Under the pieces are notes generated by a model. It did no database searches, was not told the origin of the DNA, and saw only the letters and a program-made list of their open reading frames with translations. This document shows, one piece after another, positions 42,979-51,620 of a stretch of 64,000 nt of DNA (position 1 is the first letter of the stretch; every line of letters starts with the position of its first letter). A program made the position numbers and the translations under genes. The stretch comes from Streptomyces capitiformicae (lineage in GTDB: Bacteria; Actinomycetota; Actinomycetes; Streptomycetales; Streptomycetaceae), in the NCBI RefSeq assembly GCF_002214185.1, contig NZ_CP022161.1, forward strand, positions 6,703,486 through 6,767,485, read 5' to 3'.

Positions 42979-43629
42979 ATGGGGGCCAGTGCGTACACCA
43001 AGGAGCGGCTGGAGGAGGCGGCTCGGGGGGCGCGAACGTTGTCGGAGGCGTTGGGGAGGCTGGGGGTGGATCCGAAGGGCTGGAAGCGGCGGTACATCCA
43101 CGAGCGCATGAAGAAGCTTGGGGTGGACGTATCGCACTTCGAGCGCGAGGGGGCGAAGTGGACGCGGGAGATCCTTGAGCCGGCGGTCGCCCGGTCGACG
43201 AGCGTCAACGAGGTGCTACGGCATCTGGGGCTCGACCCGGTCGGCGGGCACCATACGAACATCTCCCGGCGCATCAAGGCGTACGGCCTGGACACCTCGC
43301 ACTTCACGCCAGTGGTCCGGACGGAGCGGCAGCGGTACAACCAACGCCGCCGGACAGCTGAAGAGATCCTCGTCGAGGACGCCTCTGCACACGCCAGGCG
43401 CGTACCGAGCAGCCGTCTCAAGCGGGCGATGCGCGAGCTGGGCGTGGAGGAGCGTTGCGCCCTGTGCGGCATCGAGTCGGTGTGGCTCGGAGAGCCGCTC
43501 CCCCTTGAGGTCGACCACATCGACAGCGACTGGCGCAACAACCGGATTGAGAACCTGCGACTGCTGTGCCCCAACTGCCACTCGACGACGGACAGTTATC
43601 GGGGACGCGGGAAGGGTAGGGCTTCATGA
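42979..43629 (+). CDS. HNH endonuclease, first of a tandem pair
   Basis: The 216-residue protein has two N-terminal modules of about 50 residues, each ending in a SHF motif (KKLGVDVSHFEREG and KAYGLDTSHFTPV), that look like DNA-reading repeats. A basic linker precedes the HNH nuclease (CALCGIESVWLG, EVDHIDSDWRNN, LRLLCPNCHS) with both zinc CxxC pairs. ATG 42979 follows GGAGGGG. Its stop overlaps the next gene's start (ATGA), so the two are coupled. Such genes are often homing or domesticated nucleases; no intron or element is visible. Confidence 0.87.
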   Translation: MGASAYTKERLEEAARGARTLSEALGRLGVDPKGWKRRYIHERMKKLGVDVSHFEREGAKWTREILEPAVARSTSVNEVLRHLGLDPVGGHHTNISRRIKAYGLDTSHFTPVVRTERQRYNQRRRTAEEILVEDASAHARRVPSSRLKRAMRELGVEERCALCGIESVWLGEPLPLEVDHIDSDWRNNRIENLRLLCPNCHSTTDSYRGRGKGRAS

Positions 43630-44285
43630 GCAGCGGCGTGCTGTACTCCCGGGAGCGGCTGGCCGAGGCTGCCGAGAGGTGTGTCGACATCGACGAGGTC
43701 ATCGCGTTCTTCGGAACCCAGCCGTATGAGAACCTTCGCCGCTATCTCGTGAGACGGTTCGCTCATTTCGGCCTCGACGTTTCGCACTTCCGCCCTTGCG
43801 GCAGGCGCCCTCGCCCCGCGGTGAGCGAACTGCGAACGGCAGTCGCCGAGTCGACCTCCATAGCAGAGGTGCTGCGGCGCCTGGACCGCCCGGGCAACGG
43901 TTCGCAACGCAACCAGCTGCGCAAGTGGATCGCCGAGTACGAGATCACGACCTCACACTTCCTGGGGCAGGCACATCAGCGGGGTAAACCGTCCACGAAC
44001 GCCAAGCGCCCCGAAGAGGTGCTGGTGCAGCACAACGGCATGCGCCGGACGGAGACCAAGCGCATACGCCGTGCTCTTCGCGAAGTCGGTGTAACCGAGG
44101 AGTGCGCGCGCTGCGGCGTCGGCCCCGAATGGCTCGGCAAGCCCATGACCCTGGAGGTCGATCACACCAACGGGGACTGGAGCGACAACCGGCGCGAGAA
44201 CCTGCGGTTGCTGTGCCCCAACTGCCATGCGATCACCAGCACCTGGTGCAGAGGAGGCGGACAGCGCAGTCGTAACGCCCAGTAG
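43626..44285 (+). CDS. HNH endonuclease, second of a tandem pair
   Basis: The 219-residue paralogue shares the layout of its neighbour: two SHF modules (AHFGLDVSHFRPCG, EYEITTSHFLGQ), a basic linker, then HNH (CARCGVGPEWLG, EVDHTNGDWSDNR, LRLLCPNCHAI). The paralogues have diverged strongly in the modules but little in the nuclease core, so they probably cut different sites. Translation is coupled through ATGA at 43626. It ends 17 bases before the tRNA-like gene. Confidence 0.87.
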   Translation: MSSGVLYSRERLAEAAERCVDIDEVIAFFGTQPYENLRRYLVRRFAHFGLDVSHFRPCGRRPRPAVSELRTAVAESTSIAEVLRRLDRPGNGSQRNQLRKWIAEYEITTSHFLGQAHQRGKPSTNAKRPEEVLVQHNGMRRTETKRIRRALREVGVTEECARCGVGPEWLGKPMTLEVDHTNGDWSDNRRENLRLLCPNCHAITSTWCRGGGQRSRNAQ

Positions 44286-44302
44286 AGTAGGCACCGTACT
44301 GC

Positions 44303-44377
44303 GGGCCCGTATCCCAGCAGGCTAGAGGACGCCGCCTTAGAAGCGGTGCGTCGTGGGTTCAAGTCCCACCGGGCCCA
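44303..44377 (+). tRNA. tRNA-like gene, apparent anticodon UAG (Leu), class I shape
   Basis: Acceptor arms GGGCCCG and CGGGCCC pair perfectly, the T-arm is GTGGG-TTCAAGT-CCCAC and the anticodon arm is GCCGC-CTTAGAA-GCGGT. U33 is in place and positions 34-36 read UAG, which would decode CUA Leu. Leucine tRNAs normally have a long variable arm; here it is only about five bases. The D-stem has a mismatch and one extra base precedes the anticodon stem. CCA is not encoded. It may be a real but unusual tRNA, a phage-derived tRNA or a decayed one. Confidence 0.7.
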
Positions 44378-44389
44378 CAGGAAAGGATG

Positions 44390-44426
44390 GCCCCGCACCT
44401 TCGATTCAAAGGTGCGGGGCTCTTTC
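44390..44426. terminator. Terminator after the tRNA-like gene
   Basis: Twelve-base arms (GCCCCGCACCTT and AAGGTGCGGGGC) enclose a seven-base loop and are followed by TCTTTC. It lies between the tRNA-like gene and the convergent rdgB gene and may serve both. Confidence 0.85.
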
Positions 44427-44432
44427 ATGAAG

Positions 44433-45035
44433 TCAACTCAACAGCTCCCGCACCACCGGCACCAGCGCCCGGAACGCCTTCCCCCGATGGCTGATCGCGT
44501 TCTTCTCCTCGGCCGTCAGCTCGGCGCAGGTCCGCGTCTCACCCTCCGGCTGGAGGATCGGGTCGTACCCGAACCCGTTCGTGCCCACCGGCGCATGCCG
44601 CAGCACCCCCCTCAACTGTCCCTCGACGACCCGTTCCGTGCCGTCCGGCAGGGCGAGGGCCGCCGCGCAGGCGAAGTGTGCCCCCCGGTGCGCGTCGTCG
44701 ATGTCGGCGAGCTGGGACAGCAGTAGTTCCAGGTTGGCGCGGTCGTCGCCGTGCTTGCCCGACCAGCGGGCCGAGAAGATGCCGGGGGCGCCGTTCAGGA
44801 CGTCGACGCAGAGGCCGGAGTCGTCGGCGACGGCCGGGAGTCCGGTGGCCTGGGCGAGGGCGTGGGCCTTGAGCAGGGCGTTCTCGGCGAAGGTGACGCC
44901 GGTTTCCTTGACGTCGGGGATGTCGGGGTAGGCGTCCGCGCCGACGAGGTCGTGCGGGAGACCTGCGTCGGCGAGGATCGACCTCAGTTCGGTGATCTTT
45001 CCGGCGTTGCGGGTGGCGAGGATCAGGCGGGTCAT
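44433..45035 (-). CDS. rdgB: XTP/dITP pyrophosphatase (Ham1/RdgB)
   Basis: The 200-residue enzyme hydrolyses non-canonical purine triphosphates to keep them out of DNA and RNA. Signatures are LILATRNAGKITELRSIL at the start, SGLCVDVLNGAPGIFSARW (active-site Asp before Ser) and GTNGFGYDPIL with the C-terminal SHRGKAFRAL. ATG 45035 is chosen; GTG 45041 precedes it. rdgB and rph are neighbours in many actinobacteria, as here, with a lipoprotein gene between. Confidence 0.95.
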   Translation of the reverse strand: MTRLILATRNAGKITELRSILADAGLPHDLVGADAYPDIPDVKETGVTFAENALLKAHALAQATGLPAVADDSGLCVDVLNGAPGIFSARWSGKHGDDRANLELLLSQLADIDDAHRGAHFACAAALALPDGTERVVEGQLRGVLRHAPVGTNGFGYDPILQPEGETRTCAELTAEEKNAISHRGKAFRALVPVVRELLS

Positions 45036-45069
45036 GCCCACCAGTATCCCGAGCCCCTCCCCTGGAGGG

Positions 45070-45468
45070 TTACGAGGTGCAGACCTTCGTCAGTTCGCTC
45101 CCGGCGTTGACGATGCCGCTCACGTCGGGGGTCGTGTCGCCGGTGTCGACGGCCTTCTGGACGTCCTCCACGGCCTTCTGGAGGTCGTCGACGGCCTTGT
45201 TGACGTCGGCGTTGTCGGTCTTGTCGCCGATCTCCTTCAGGTTCTCGTCGATGGAGTTGAGGGACTCCTCCAGCTGGGTCGGGTCGTTCGCGGCGTTCTC
45301 GACGGCCTGCTGGAGGTCGCTGACGCTCTGGGCGATGGCCTCGGCGGTCTGGACGCAGTCCAGGGCCTTGTTCACGGCGTCGCAGCCGGTGGTGAGCCCG
45401 GCCGTGAGTGCGACGGCAGCTATGGCTCCGGCGATGGTGGTGGTACGACGTCGGCGGCTCGCGGCCAT
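45070..45468 (-). CDS. Small lipoprotein with heptad-like helix
   Basis: The 132-residue protein has a lipoprotein signal (MAASRRRRTTTIAGAIAAVAL, lipobox LTTGC). A helical region follows with repeated DLQ/AVE heptads (SVSDLQQAVENAAND, AVDDLQKAVEDVQKAV) and a C-terminal Cys. It probably forms a coiled coil on the outer face of the membrane. Function unknown. ATG 45468 follows GGAGG. Confidence 0.75.
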   Translation of the reverse strand: MAASRRRRTTTIAGAIAAVALTAGLTTGCDAVNKALDCVQTAEAIAQSVSDLQQAVENAANDPTQLEESLNSIDENLKEIGDKTDNADVNKAVDDLQKAVEDVQKAVDTGDTTPDVSGIVNAGSELTKVCTS

Positions 45469-45652
45469 GGAACGGTCCTCCTACTGGTTACTACTGGCTA
45501 CTGGTCGCAGGCCTGACGGCCCCCGTGTGGCGCGTGAACGGTTACTGCCGGTGTGGCCGGGCGCACGGTGGTGTTCCGCACGCCCGTACTTCCAAGGACG
45601 CGAGCGGGGGCCGTGTGGTTGCTGTCGGCGGCCACCGCTCTTGGTGTGCCCT

Positions 45653-46390
45653 TTACTTTTCGAGGACCGTATCAAGTGCCTTGGCCTGCAGGAGGGCGAG
45701 CTCCGTGCAGCCGGAAACGGCCAGGTCGAGCAGGGCGTTGAGTTCCTCGCGGGCGAAGGGTTCGGCCTCGGCGGTGCCCTGGACCTCGACGAAGCGGCCG
45801 TCGCCAGTGCAGACGACGTTCATGTCGGTTTCGGCCTTGACGTCCTCTTCGTAGCAGAGGTCGAGGAGGGGAACGCCACCCACGATGCCGACCGACACGG
45901 CGCTCACGGTGCCGGTCAGCGGCTGGCGGCCGGCGCGGACGAGCTTCTTGCGCTGGGCCCAGCCGACGGCGTCGGCCAACGCCACGTACGCGCCGGTGAT
46001 CGCCGCCGTACGCGTGCCACCGTCGGCCTGCAGCACATCGCAGTCGAGGACGATGGTGTTCTCGCCGAGCGCCTTGTAGTCGATGACGGCGCGCAGGGAG
46101 CGGCCGATGAGGCGGGAGATCTCGTGGGTGCGGCCGCCGATCTTGCCGCGTACGGACTCGCGGTCGCCGCGGGTGTTGGTGGAGCGCGGGAGCATGGAGT
46201 ACTCGGCGGTGACCCAGCCTTCGCCGCTGCCCTTGCGCCAGCGCGGGACGCCCTCGGTGACGGAGGCGGTGCAGAAGACCTTGGTGTCACCGAAGGAGAT
46301 GAGGACGGAGCCCTCGGCGTGCTTGCTCCAGCCGCGTTCGATGGTGACCGGGCGGAGCTGTTCGGGCGTGCGGCCGTCGATTCGAGACAT
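45653..46390 (-). CDS. rph: Ribonuclease PH
   Basis: The 245-residue phosphorolytic exonuclease trims the 3' ends of tRNA precursors. It shows the family blocks [54 protein letters not shown] and [22 protein letters not shown] 46390 fits the family start; ATG 46396 is an alternative. It shares direction with rdgB downstream. Confidence 0.96.
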   Translation of the reverse strand: MSRIDGRTPEQLRPVTIERGWSKHAEGSVLISFGDTKVFCTASVTEGVPRWRKGSGEGWVTAEYSMLPRSTNTRGDRESVRGKIGGRTHEISRLIGRSLRAVIDYKALGENTIVLDCDVLQADGGTRTAAITGAYVALADAVGWAQRKKLVRAGRQPLTGTVSAVSVGIVGGVPLLDLCYEEDVKAETDMNVVCTGDGRFVEVQGTAEAEPFAREELNALLDLAVSGCTELALLQAKALDTVLEK

Positions 46391-46418
46391 GGCCATGAGC
46401 CTAGCCGCAGATATGGAA

Positions 46419-46473
46419 GGGGCTCCTCCCGTATGGGGTTGTCGGGGATAGGGGGATATCGGGAAGGAGCCCC
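46419..46473 (-). terminator. Possible terminator after the EIIB gene
   Basis: GGGGCTCCT and AGGAGCCCC are perfect nine-base arms 37 bases apart, between the EIIB stop and the rph start. The long loop makes it a weaker candidate than the other hairpins. Confidence 0.4.
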
Positions 46474-46493
46474 TGTGTGTGCGTGAGCTGGGC

Positions 46494-46727
46494 TCACATC
46501 ATGTCTTCGATCTCCGCGGCGATCGGGTCCGCGTCCGTGCCGATGACGACCTGGATCGCCGTGCCCAGCTTGACGACGCCGTGGGCGCCGGCGGCCTTGA
46601 GGGCGGCCTCGTCGACGAGGGAGGGGTCGTTGACCTCGGTGCGAAGGCGGGTGATGCAGCCTTCGATCTCTTCGATGTTGTCGAGGCCGCCGAGCCCGGC
46701 GACGATCTTCTCAGCCTTGGTGGCCAT
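46494..46727 (-). CDS. nagF: PTS EIIB component, N-acetylglucosamine family
   Basis: The 77-residue EIIB passes phosphate to incoming sugar through Cys24 ([15 protein letters not shown]). ATG 46727 follows GGGAGAGAAG, so I drop the 15 residues upstream. In Streptomyces the GlcNAc-specific EIIB gene (nagF/ptsB) lies divergent to the EIIC gene, exactly as here, under DasR control. The symbol rests on this context and the family. Confidence 0.88.
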   Translation of the reverse strand: MATKAEKIVAGLGGLDNIEEIEGCITRLRTEVNDPSLVDEAALKAAGAHGVVKLGTAIQVVIGTDADPIAAEIEDMM

Positions 46728-46788
46728 GTCTTCTCTCCCTGTTCCACTGCCTGTTCCACTGACCTGATCCACTGCGGAACCGTCCTAG

Positions 46789-46804
46789 GCTGGTCTACAC
46801 CACT
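46789..46804. promoter_or_regulatory. DasR-responsive element (dre), EIIB side
   Basis: GCTGGTCTACACCACT differs slightly from the known DasR consensus ACTGGTCTAGACCACT. It lies 62 bases before the EIIB start, so it should control nagF. Confidence 0.8.
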
Positions 46805-46887
46805 CACCGATCGGCCGCCAAGTGAAGACATAAGTGAGGACACAAACGGCAATCACGGGTTCCTTGGCCGCCCCCCACCGTGCTACA

Positions 46888-46920
46888 ACAGGTCTACACC
46901 ACTGATTGGTGTAGACCTGT
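46888..46920. promoter_or_regulatory. Double dre palindrome, EIIC side
   Basis: ACAGGTCTACACCA and TGGTGTAGACCTGT form a perfect 14-base dyad with a five-base spacer. Each arm is itself a near-consensus DasR site. It lies 59 bases before the EIIC start. Confidence 0.8.
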
Positions 46921-46978
46921 TCGTGCTGCCCTCCCCCACCCTTGTCCCCGGGCGGCGCCCTGCCCTCTGGAGGAAGTC

Positions 46979-48256
46979 GTGACTACGGCCAGTGCCGCTC
47001 CCGCGGCCGCAGACAACAAGGGGCCCGGCTGGGGCTCGCGCACCATGGCGGTACTTCAGCGCATCGGCCGCAGCCTGATGCTGCCGGTCGCCGTCCTGCC
47101 GGCGGCCGCGCTCCTGGTCCGCCTCGGCAACACCGACATGCTCGGGCGCGAGTCGTTCCCGGAGTTCATCACCAAGTTCGCGAGCTTCATGGCCGCGGGC
47201 GGCGGTGCGATCCTCGACAACATGCCGCTGCTGTTCGCCGTCGGCATCGCGATCGGCTTCGCCAAGAAGTCGGACGGCTCCACGGCCCTCGCGGCGGTGG
47301 TCGGCTACCTCGTCTTCCAGAAGGTGCTGGCCACCTTCACCGACCCGAACCTCCCCCAGGAGGCCACGGTCGTCGACGGCAAGGTCGTCATGGTGGACAA
47401 GGCGGTCAACGCCGGTGTCCTCGGCGGTGTGGTGATGGGCATCGTGGTGGCCCTGCTCTACCAGCGCTTCTACCGCACCAAGCTGCCCGACTGGGCCGGT
47501 TTCTTCGGCGGCCGCCGCCTCGTGCCCATCCTGGCCGCGTTCGCGGGTCTCTTCATCGGCATCGTCTTCGGCTACATCTGGCCCGTCCTCGGCGCCGGTC
47601 TGCACAACTTCGGTGAGTGGCTGGTCGGTTCGGGCGCCGCCGGCGCGGGCATCTTCGGTGTCGCCAACCGCGCGCTGATCCCGGTCGGCATGCACCACCT
47701 GCTGAACTCGTTCCCGTGGCTCCAGGCCGGTTCGTACGAGGGCAAGAGCGGCGACATCGCCCGCTTCCTGGCGGGTGACCCGACCGCGGGCCAGTTCATG
47801 ACGGGCTTCTTCCCGATCATGATGTTCGGCCTCCCGGCCGTCTGCCTCGCGATCTACCACACGGCCCGCCCGGAGCGCCGCAAGGTCGTCGGCGGCATGA
47901 TGTTCTCGCTCGCCCTGACCTCGTTCGTGACGGGTGTGACCGAGCCGATCGAGTTCACGTTCATGTTCATCGCTCCCATCCTCTACGCCATCCACGCCGT
48001 CCTCACCGGTGTCTCCATGGCTCTGACCTGGGCACTCGGCATGAAGGACGGCTTCGGCTTCTCGGCCGGCGCGATCGACTTCTTCCTCAACCTGGGCATC
48101 GCCAGCAAGCCGTGGATGCTGGTGCTGGTGGGCCTGTGCTTCGGCGCGCTGTACTACGTCGTCTTCCGCTTCGCCATCGTCAGGTTCAACCTGCCGACTC
48201 CCGGCCGGGAGTCGGACGAGGAGCTGGCGGAGCTGCAGAAGGCGGAGGCCAAGTAG
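46979..48256 (+). CDS. nagE2: PTS EIIC permease, N-acetylglucosamine family
   Basis: The 425-residue membrane permease brings in GlcNAc while EIIB phosphorylates it. About ten membrane helices are visible, with family segments ILDNMPLLFAVGIAIGFAKK, ALIPVGMHHLLNSFPW and the conserved TGVTEPIEFTFMF. GTG 46979 follows GGAGGA. Many streptomycetes have two EIIC genes in tandem here; only one is present. I give the nagE2 symbol because it is the active permease in the model species, but nagE1 cannot be excluded. Confidence 0.88.
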   Translation: MTTASAAPAAADNKGPGWGSRTMAVLQRIGRSLMLPVAVLPAAALLVRLGNTDMLGRESFPEFITKFASFMAAGGGAILDNMPLLFAVGIAIGFAKKSDGSTALAAVVGYLVFQKVLATFTDPNLPQEATVVDGKVVMVDKAVNAGVLGGVVMGIVVALLYQRFYRTKLPDWAGFFGGRRLVPILAAFAGLFIGIVFGYIWPVLGAGLHNFGEWLVGSGAAGAGIFGVANRALIPVGMHHLLNSFPWLQAGSYEGKSGDIARFLAGDPTAGQFMTGFFPIMMFGLPAVCLAIYHTARPERRKVVGGMMFSLALTSFVTGVTEPIEFTFMFIAPILYAIHAVLTGVSMALTWALGMKDGFGFSAGAIDFFLNLGIASKPWMLVLVGLCFGALYYVVFRFAIVRFNLPTPGRESDEELAELQKAEAK

Positions 48257-48274
48257 TACTCGTCCCGTAACACA

Positions 48275-48315
48275 CGAGAGGCCCCCGGTGATCGGTCATT
48301 CCGGGAGCCTTCTCG
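48275..48315. terminator. Bidirectional terminator
   Basis: CGAGAGGCCCCCGG pairs imperfectly with CCGGGAGCCTTCTCG between the convergent EIIC and MBL-fold genes. Confidence 0.75.
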
Positions 48316-48327
48316 TATGTACGAGGC

Positions 48328-49080
48328 TCAGATCTCGTACGACTTCCTGGGCACCGCCAGTTCCACCGGGCCGTCGTACACCGCGCGGGCGTCGACGAGG
48401 TTGACCTGCGGGTCCGTCCACGGCGGGATGTGGGTGAGGACCAGGCGGCGGGCGCCGGCGCGGGCGGCCGTCTCGCCTGCCTCGCGGCCGTTCAGGTGCA
48501 GGTCCGGGATGTTCTCCTTGCCGTGGGTGAAGGCGGCCTCGCACAGGAACAGGTCGGCGTCGCGGGCCAGTTCGTCGAGGGCGTCGGTGACTCCGGTGTC
48601 CCCGGAGTACGTCAGGGTGCGGCCGCCGTGTTCGATACGGATGCCGTACGCCTCCACGGGGTGGGCGACCCGTTCGGTGTGGACGGTGAAGGGGCCGAGG
48701 TCGAACGTGCTCGGCTTGACCGTGTGGAAGTCGAAGACCTCGCTCATGGAGGAGGCGGACGGGGTGTCGGCGTAGGCGGTGGTCAGGCGCTGCTCGGTGC
48801 CCTCGGGGCCGTAGACCGGGAGGGGGGCGCAGCGGCCGCCGTCGTGCCGGTAGTAGCGCGCGACGAAGTACGCGCACATGTCGATGCAGTGGTCGGCGTG
48901 CAGATGGCTGAGGAAGATCGCATCGAGGTCGTAGAGACCGCAGTGGCGCTGCAGCTCACCCAGGGCACCGTTGCCCATGTCGAGAAGCAGCCGGAAGCCG
49001 TCGGCCTCTACGAGGTAGCTCGAGCAGGCCGATTCCGCGGACGGGAACGACCCCGAGCAGCCGACGACGGTGAGCTTCAT
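48328..49080 (-). CDS. MBL-fold metallo-hydrolase (RNase Z-like group)
   Basis: The 250-residue enzyme has the beta-lactamase-fold start VVGCSGSFPSAESACSSYLV, metal motif LSHLHADHC, and downstream ligands in LTYSGDTG, CEAAF and LVLTHIPPW. This arrangement is closest to RNase Z/phosphodiesterase-like proteins, but the missing flexible arm suggests a small-molecule hydrolase. ATG 49080 follows GGAGG. The next gene is divergent. Confidence 0.85.
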   Translation of the reverse strand: MKLTVVGCSGSFPSAESACSSYLVEADGFRLLLDMGNGALGELQRHCGLYDLDAIFLSHLHADHCIDMCAYFVARYYRHDGGRCAPLPVYGPEGTEQRLTTAYADTPSASSMSEVFDFHTVKPSTFDLGPFTVHTERVAHPVEAYGIRIEHGGRTLTYSGDTGVTDALDELARDADLFLCEAAFTHGKENIPDLHLNGREAGETAARAGARRLVLTHIPPWTDPQVNLVDARAVYDGPVELAVPRKSYEI

Positions 49081-49351
49081 GAGAGCTGGAACCTCCGCGC
49101 TGGCGTGAAGTCGTGACAGTCGTGACAGTCGTGACGTACAGAGTGCGAGTTGCAGTTAGCGGGGTTGCGAAGGATGGACTTGGGTGCAACCAGGGTTGTG
49201 CGGTTCGTTGAGCGTAAGGCGCAAAAGGGTGGGTCGCTCCTCCACCAGGGGCTGTTGTGGGCGAACTCACCTGTGCGGCGCTGCCATCCGGGTTACCAGG
49301 CGCTCGGTTGTGCGACGCGCAGGGTTCGGGATGCGCCGGTACCGTCCTGCT

Positions 49352-49825
49352 ATGGACACGTCCTGGTGGTTGGGGCTCGCGGCGGTGGTGTTGCTGGCGT
49401 TGGTCGCGGCGCTTGTCGACGGGTGGGGTCGGGGGCACTCGCGGCGGCGGCCTGGCGGGCGGCGTACTCGGCCGCCGGGGCGGGCCGAGGGGGTGGGCGC
49501 GGGGCGGGTTGTGCCGCGGCCTCGGCCCGCGGAGATCTGGTGGGCGAGTGTGCCGTTCGAGGATGGGCCGGGGGTCAAGGATCGGCCCTGTCTTGTGCTG
49601 GCGGTTCGGGGGGATCGGGCTCGGGTCGCGAAGATCACCAGTAAGTACCGGGATGAGCGGGGTGGGGTGATTCCGTTGCCGCCGGGGGTGGTGGGGGATG
49701 CGCGGGGGCGGCCCAGCTTTCTGGAGACCGGGGAGCTGCGGGATGTGCCGGTGTGGGATTTTCGGCGTAAGGCGGGGGTGGTGGATCCGGTGCTTTGGGA
49801 TCAGGTGCGGCATCTGTCCCGCTGA
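49352..49825 (+). CDS. Membrane-anchored PemK/MazF-like protein
   Basis: The 157-residue protein has an N-terminal membrane helix (SWWLGLAAVVLLALVAALV), a basic Gly/Arg-rich linker, and a PemK/MazF-like domain from about 62 (EIWWASVPFEDGPGVKDRP, CLVLAVRGDRARVAKITS). MazF toxins are soluble mRNA interferases paired with an antitoxin; here there is an anchor and no antitoxin gene, so a toxin role is uncertain. ATG 49352 has no ribosome site and TACCGT lies just upstream, suggesting leaderless expression. Confidence 0.75.
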   Translation: MDTSWWLGLAAVVLLALVAALVDGWGRGHSRRRPGGRRTRPPGRAEGVGAGRVVPRPRPAEIWWASVPFEDGPGVKDRPCLVLAVRGDRARVAKITSKYRDERGGVIPLPPGVVGDARGRPSFLETGELRDVPVWDFRRKAGVVDPVLWDQVRHLSR

Positions 49826-50050
49826 GGGGTTTTCTCGCCCCCGCCGCCCCTACCCGTCCCTTCCCCAGGGGCTGTGCCCCTTCGACCCCCGCGTTCGAGC
49901 TCGGGTGGGTGGGGTTGTGTGGCGGGTGCGGGTGGGTGGGGGTTGTTCGCGCAGTTCCCCGCGCCCCTGAAAAGCAGGGGCTGCGCCCCAGCCACGGCTC
50001 ACCCGCACCCGCACCGCACCCGCCACACAAACCGCGCCCCCGAGTTCTCA
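49826..50050. repeat. Streptomyces-type intergenic repeat with nested hairpins
   Basis: The stretch has no gene. It contains GCGCAGTTCCCCGCGCCCCT followed by a GCAGGGGCTGCGCCCC hairpin, a pattern I have seen many times between streptomycete genes. An outer inverted pair (GTGTGGCGGGTGCGGGTG and its complement near 50005-50030) encloses it. It separates the PemK-like and cysM genes. Confidence 0.7.
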
Positions 50051-50062
50051 GGCGTCCGGTCT

Positions 50063-51019
<957 letters not shown>

Positions 51020-51031
51020 TCAGCGGTCCGA

Positions 51032-51310
51032 TCAGGCCATGCCGCCGGCCACGGCCGGCAGGATGGTCACGTTGTCGCCGTCGGACAGCTTGGTGTTGAT
51101 GCCGTCCAGGAAGCGGACGTCCTCGTCGTTCAGGTAGACGTTGACGAAGCGGCGCAGCTCACCGCCGTCCACGATGCGGGCCTGGATGCCCGTGTGGCGG
51201 GTCTCGAGGTCGGCGAACAGGTCGGCGAGCGTGGCACCGGCCCCCTCCACCGCCTTCTGACCGTCGGTGTACTGGCGGAGGATGGTGGGGATGCGGACCT
51301 CGATGGCCAT
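51032..51310 (-). CDS. cysO: Sulfur carrier protein CysO (MoaD/ThiS family), GGMA C-terminus
   Basis: The 92-residue ubiquitin-like protein carries sulfur as a C-terminal thiocarboxylate to CysM. The fold begins VRIPTILRQYTDGQKAVEG and ends GDNVTILPAVAGGMA. Active sulfur carriers end in GG; here MA follows, so the last two residues must be removed first, presumably by Mec. ATG 51310 follows GGAG. It is separated from the leader peptide by 114 bases. Confidence 0.93.
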   Translation of the reverse strand: MAIEVRIPTILRQYTDGQKAVEGAGATLADLFADLETRHTGIQARIVDGGELRRFVNVYLNDEDVRFLDGINTKLSDGDNVTILPAVAGGMA

Positions 51311-51424
51311 GGTTTGCGGCTCCTGTCGGGAGTTGTCAGATCGGTGGCGCGCGGCAGCGCGAAGTGCGTGGTCACACAGGTGGTGGCGCCGCGGCTCACG
51401 GCCGTACGGCGACAGGGGTCGGCG

Positions 51425-51520
51425 TCAACAGATGGCGCTGGCAAGCCTGCACAGGTCGACGTGCAGCCGCGCCACGAGCAGTGCGCCCGGCGTCTTCTCG
51501 CTCACGTCGTCAAAAACCAT
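51425..51520 (-). CDS. Cysteine-ending leader peptide upstream of cysO
   Basis: A 31-residue frame begins MVFDDVSEKTPGALLVARL and continues HVDLCRLASAIC, with Cys24 and a final Cys31 before TGA. Actinobacterial leader peptides with the LVARLHVDLCR core often precede sulfur-assimilation genes. Ribosome stalling at the Cys codons when cysteinyl-tRNA is scarce would let transcription or translation of cysO-cysM proceed. No classic antiterminator fold is obvious in the following 114 bases. Confidence 0.75.
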   Translation of the reverse strand: MVFDDVSEKTPGALLVARLHVDLCRLASAIC

Positions 51521-51620
51521 GCGCTCATCGTATCGATTCCCGGTCCGGGTCTCGGAATGTGATCCCACATGGCGGACGGATTCGGGCCGGGGAGTGAGAT
51601 ACCCGGCTCGGGCGCGCGTT

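Noticed and set aside
42979..44377. Integrated element using the tRNA as attachment site
   Set aside because: There is no integrase, no second copy of the tRNA 3' end and no mobility genes in the flanks.
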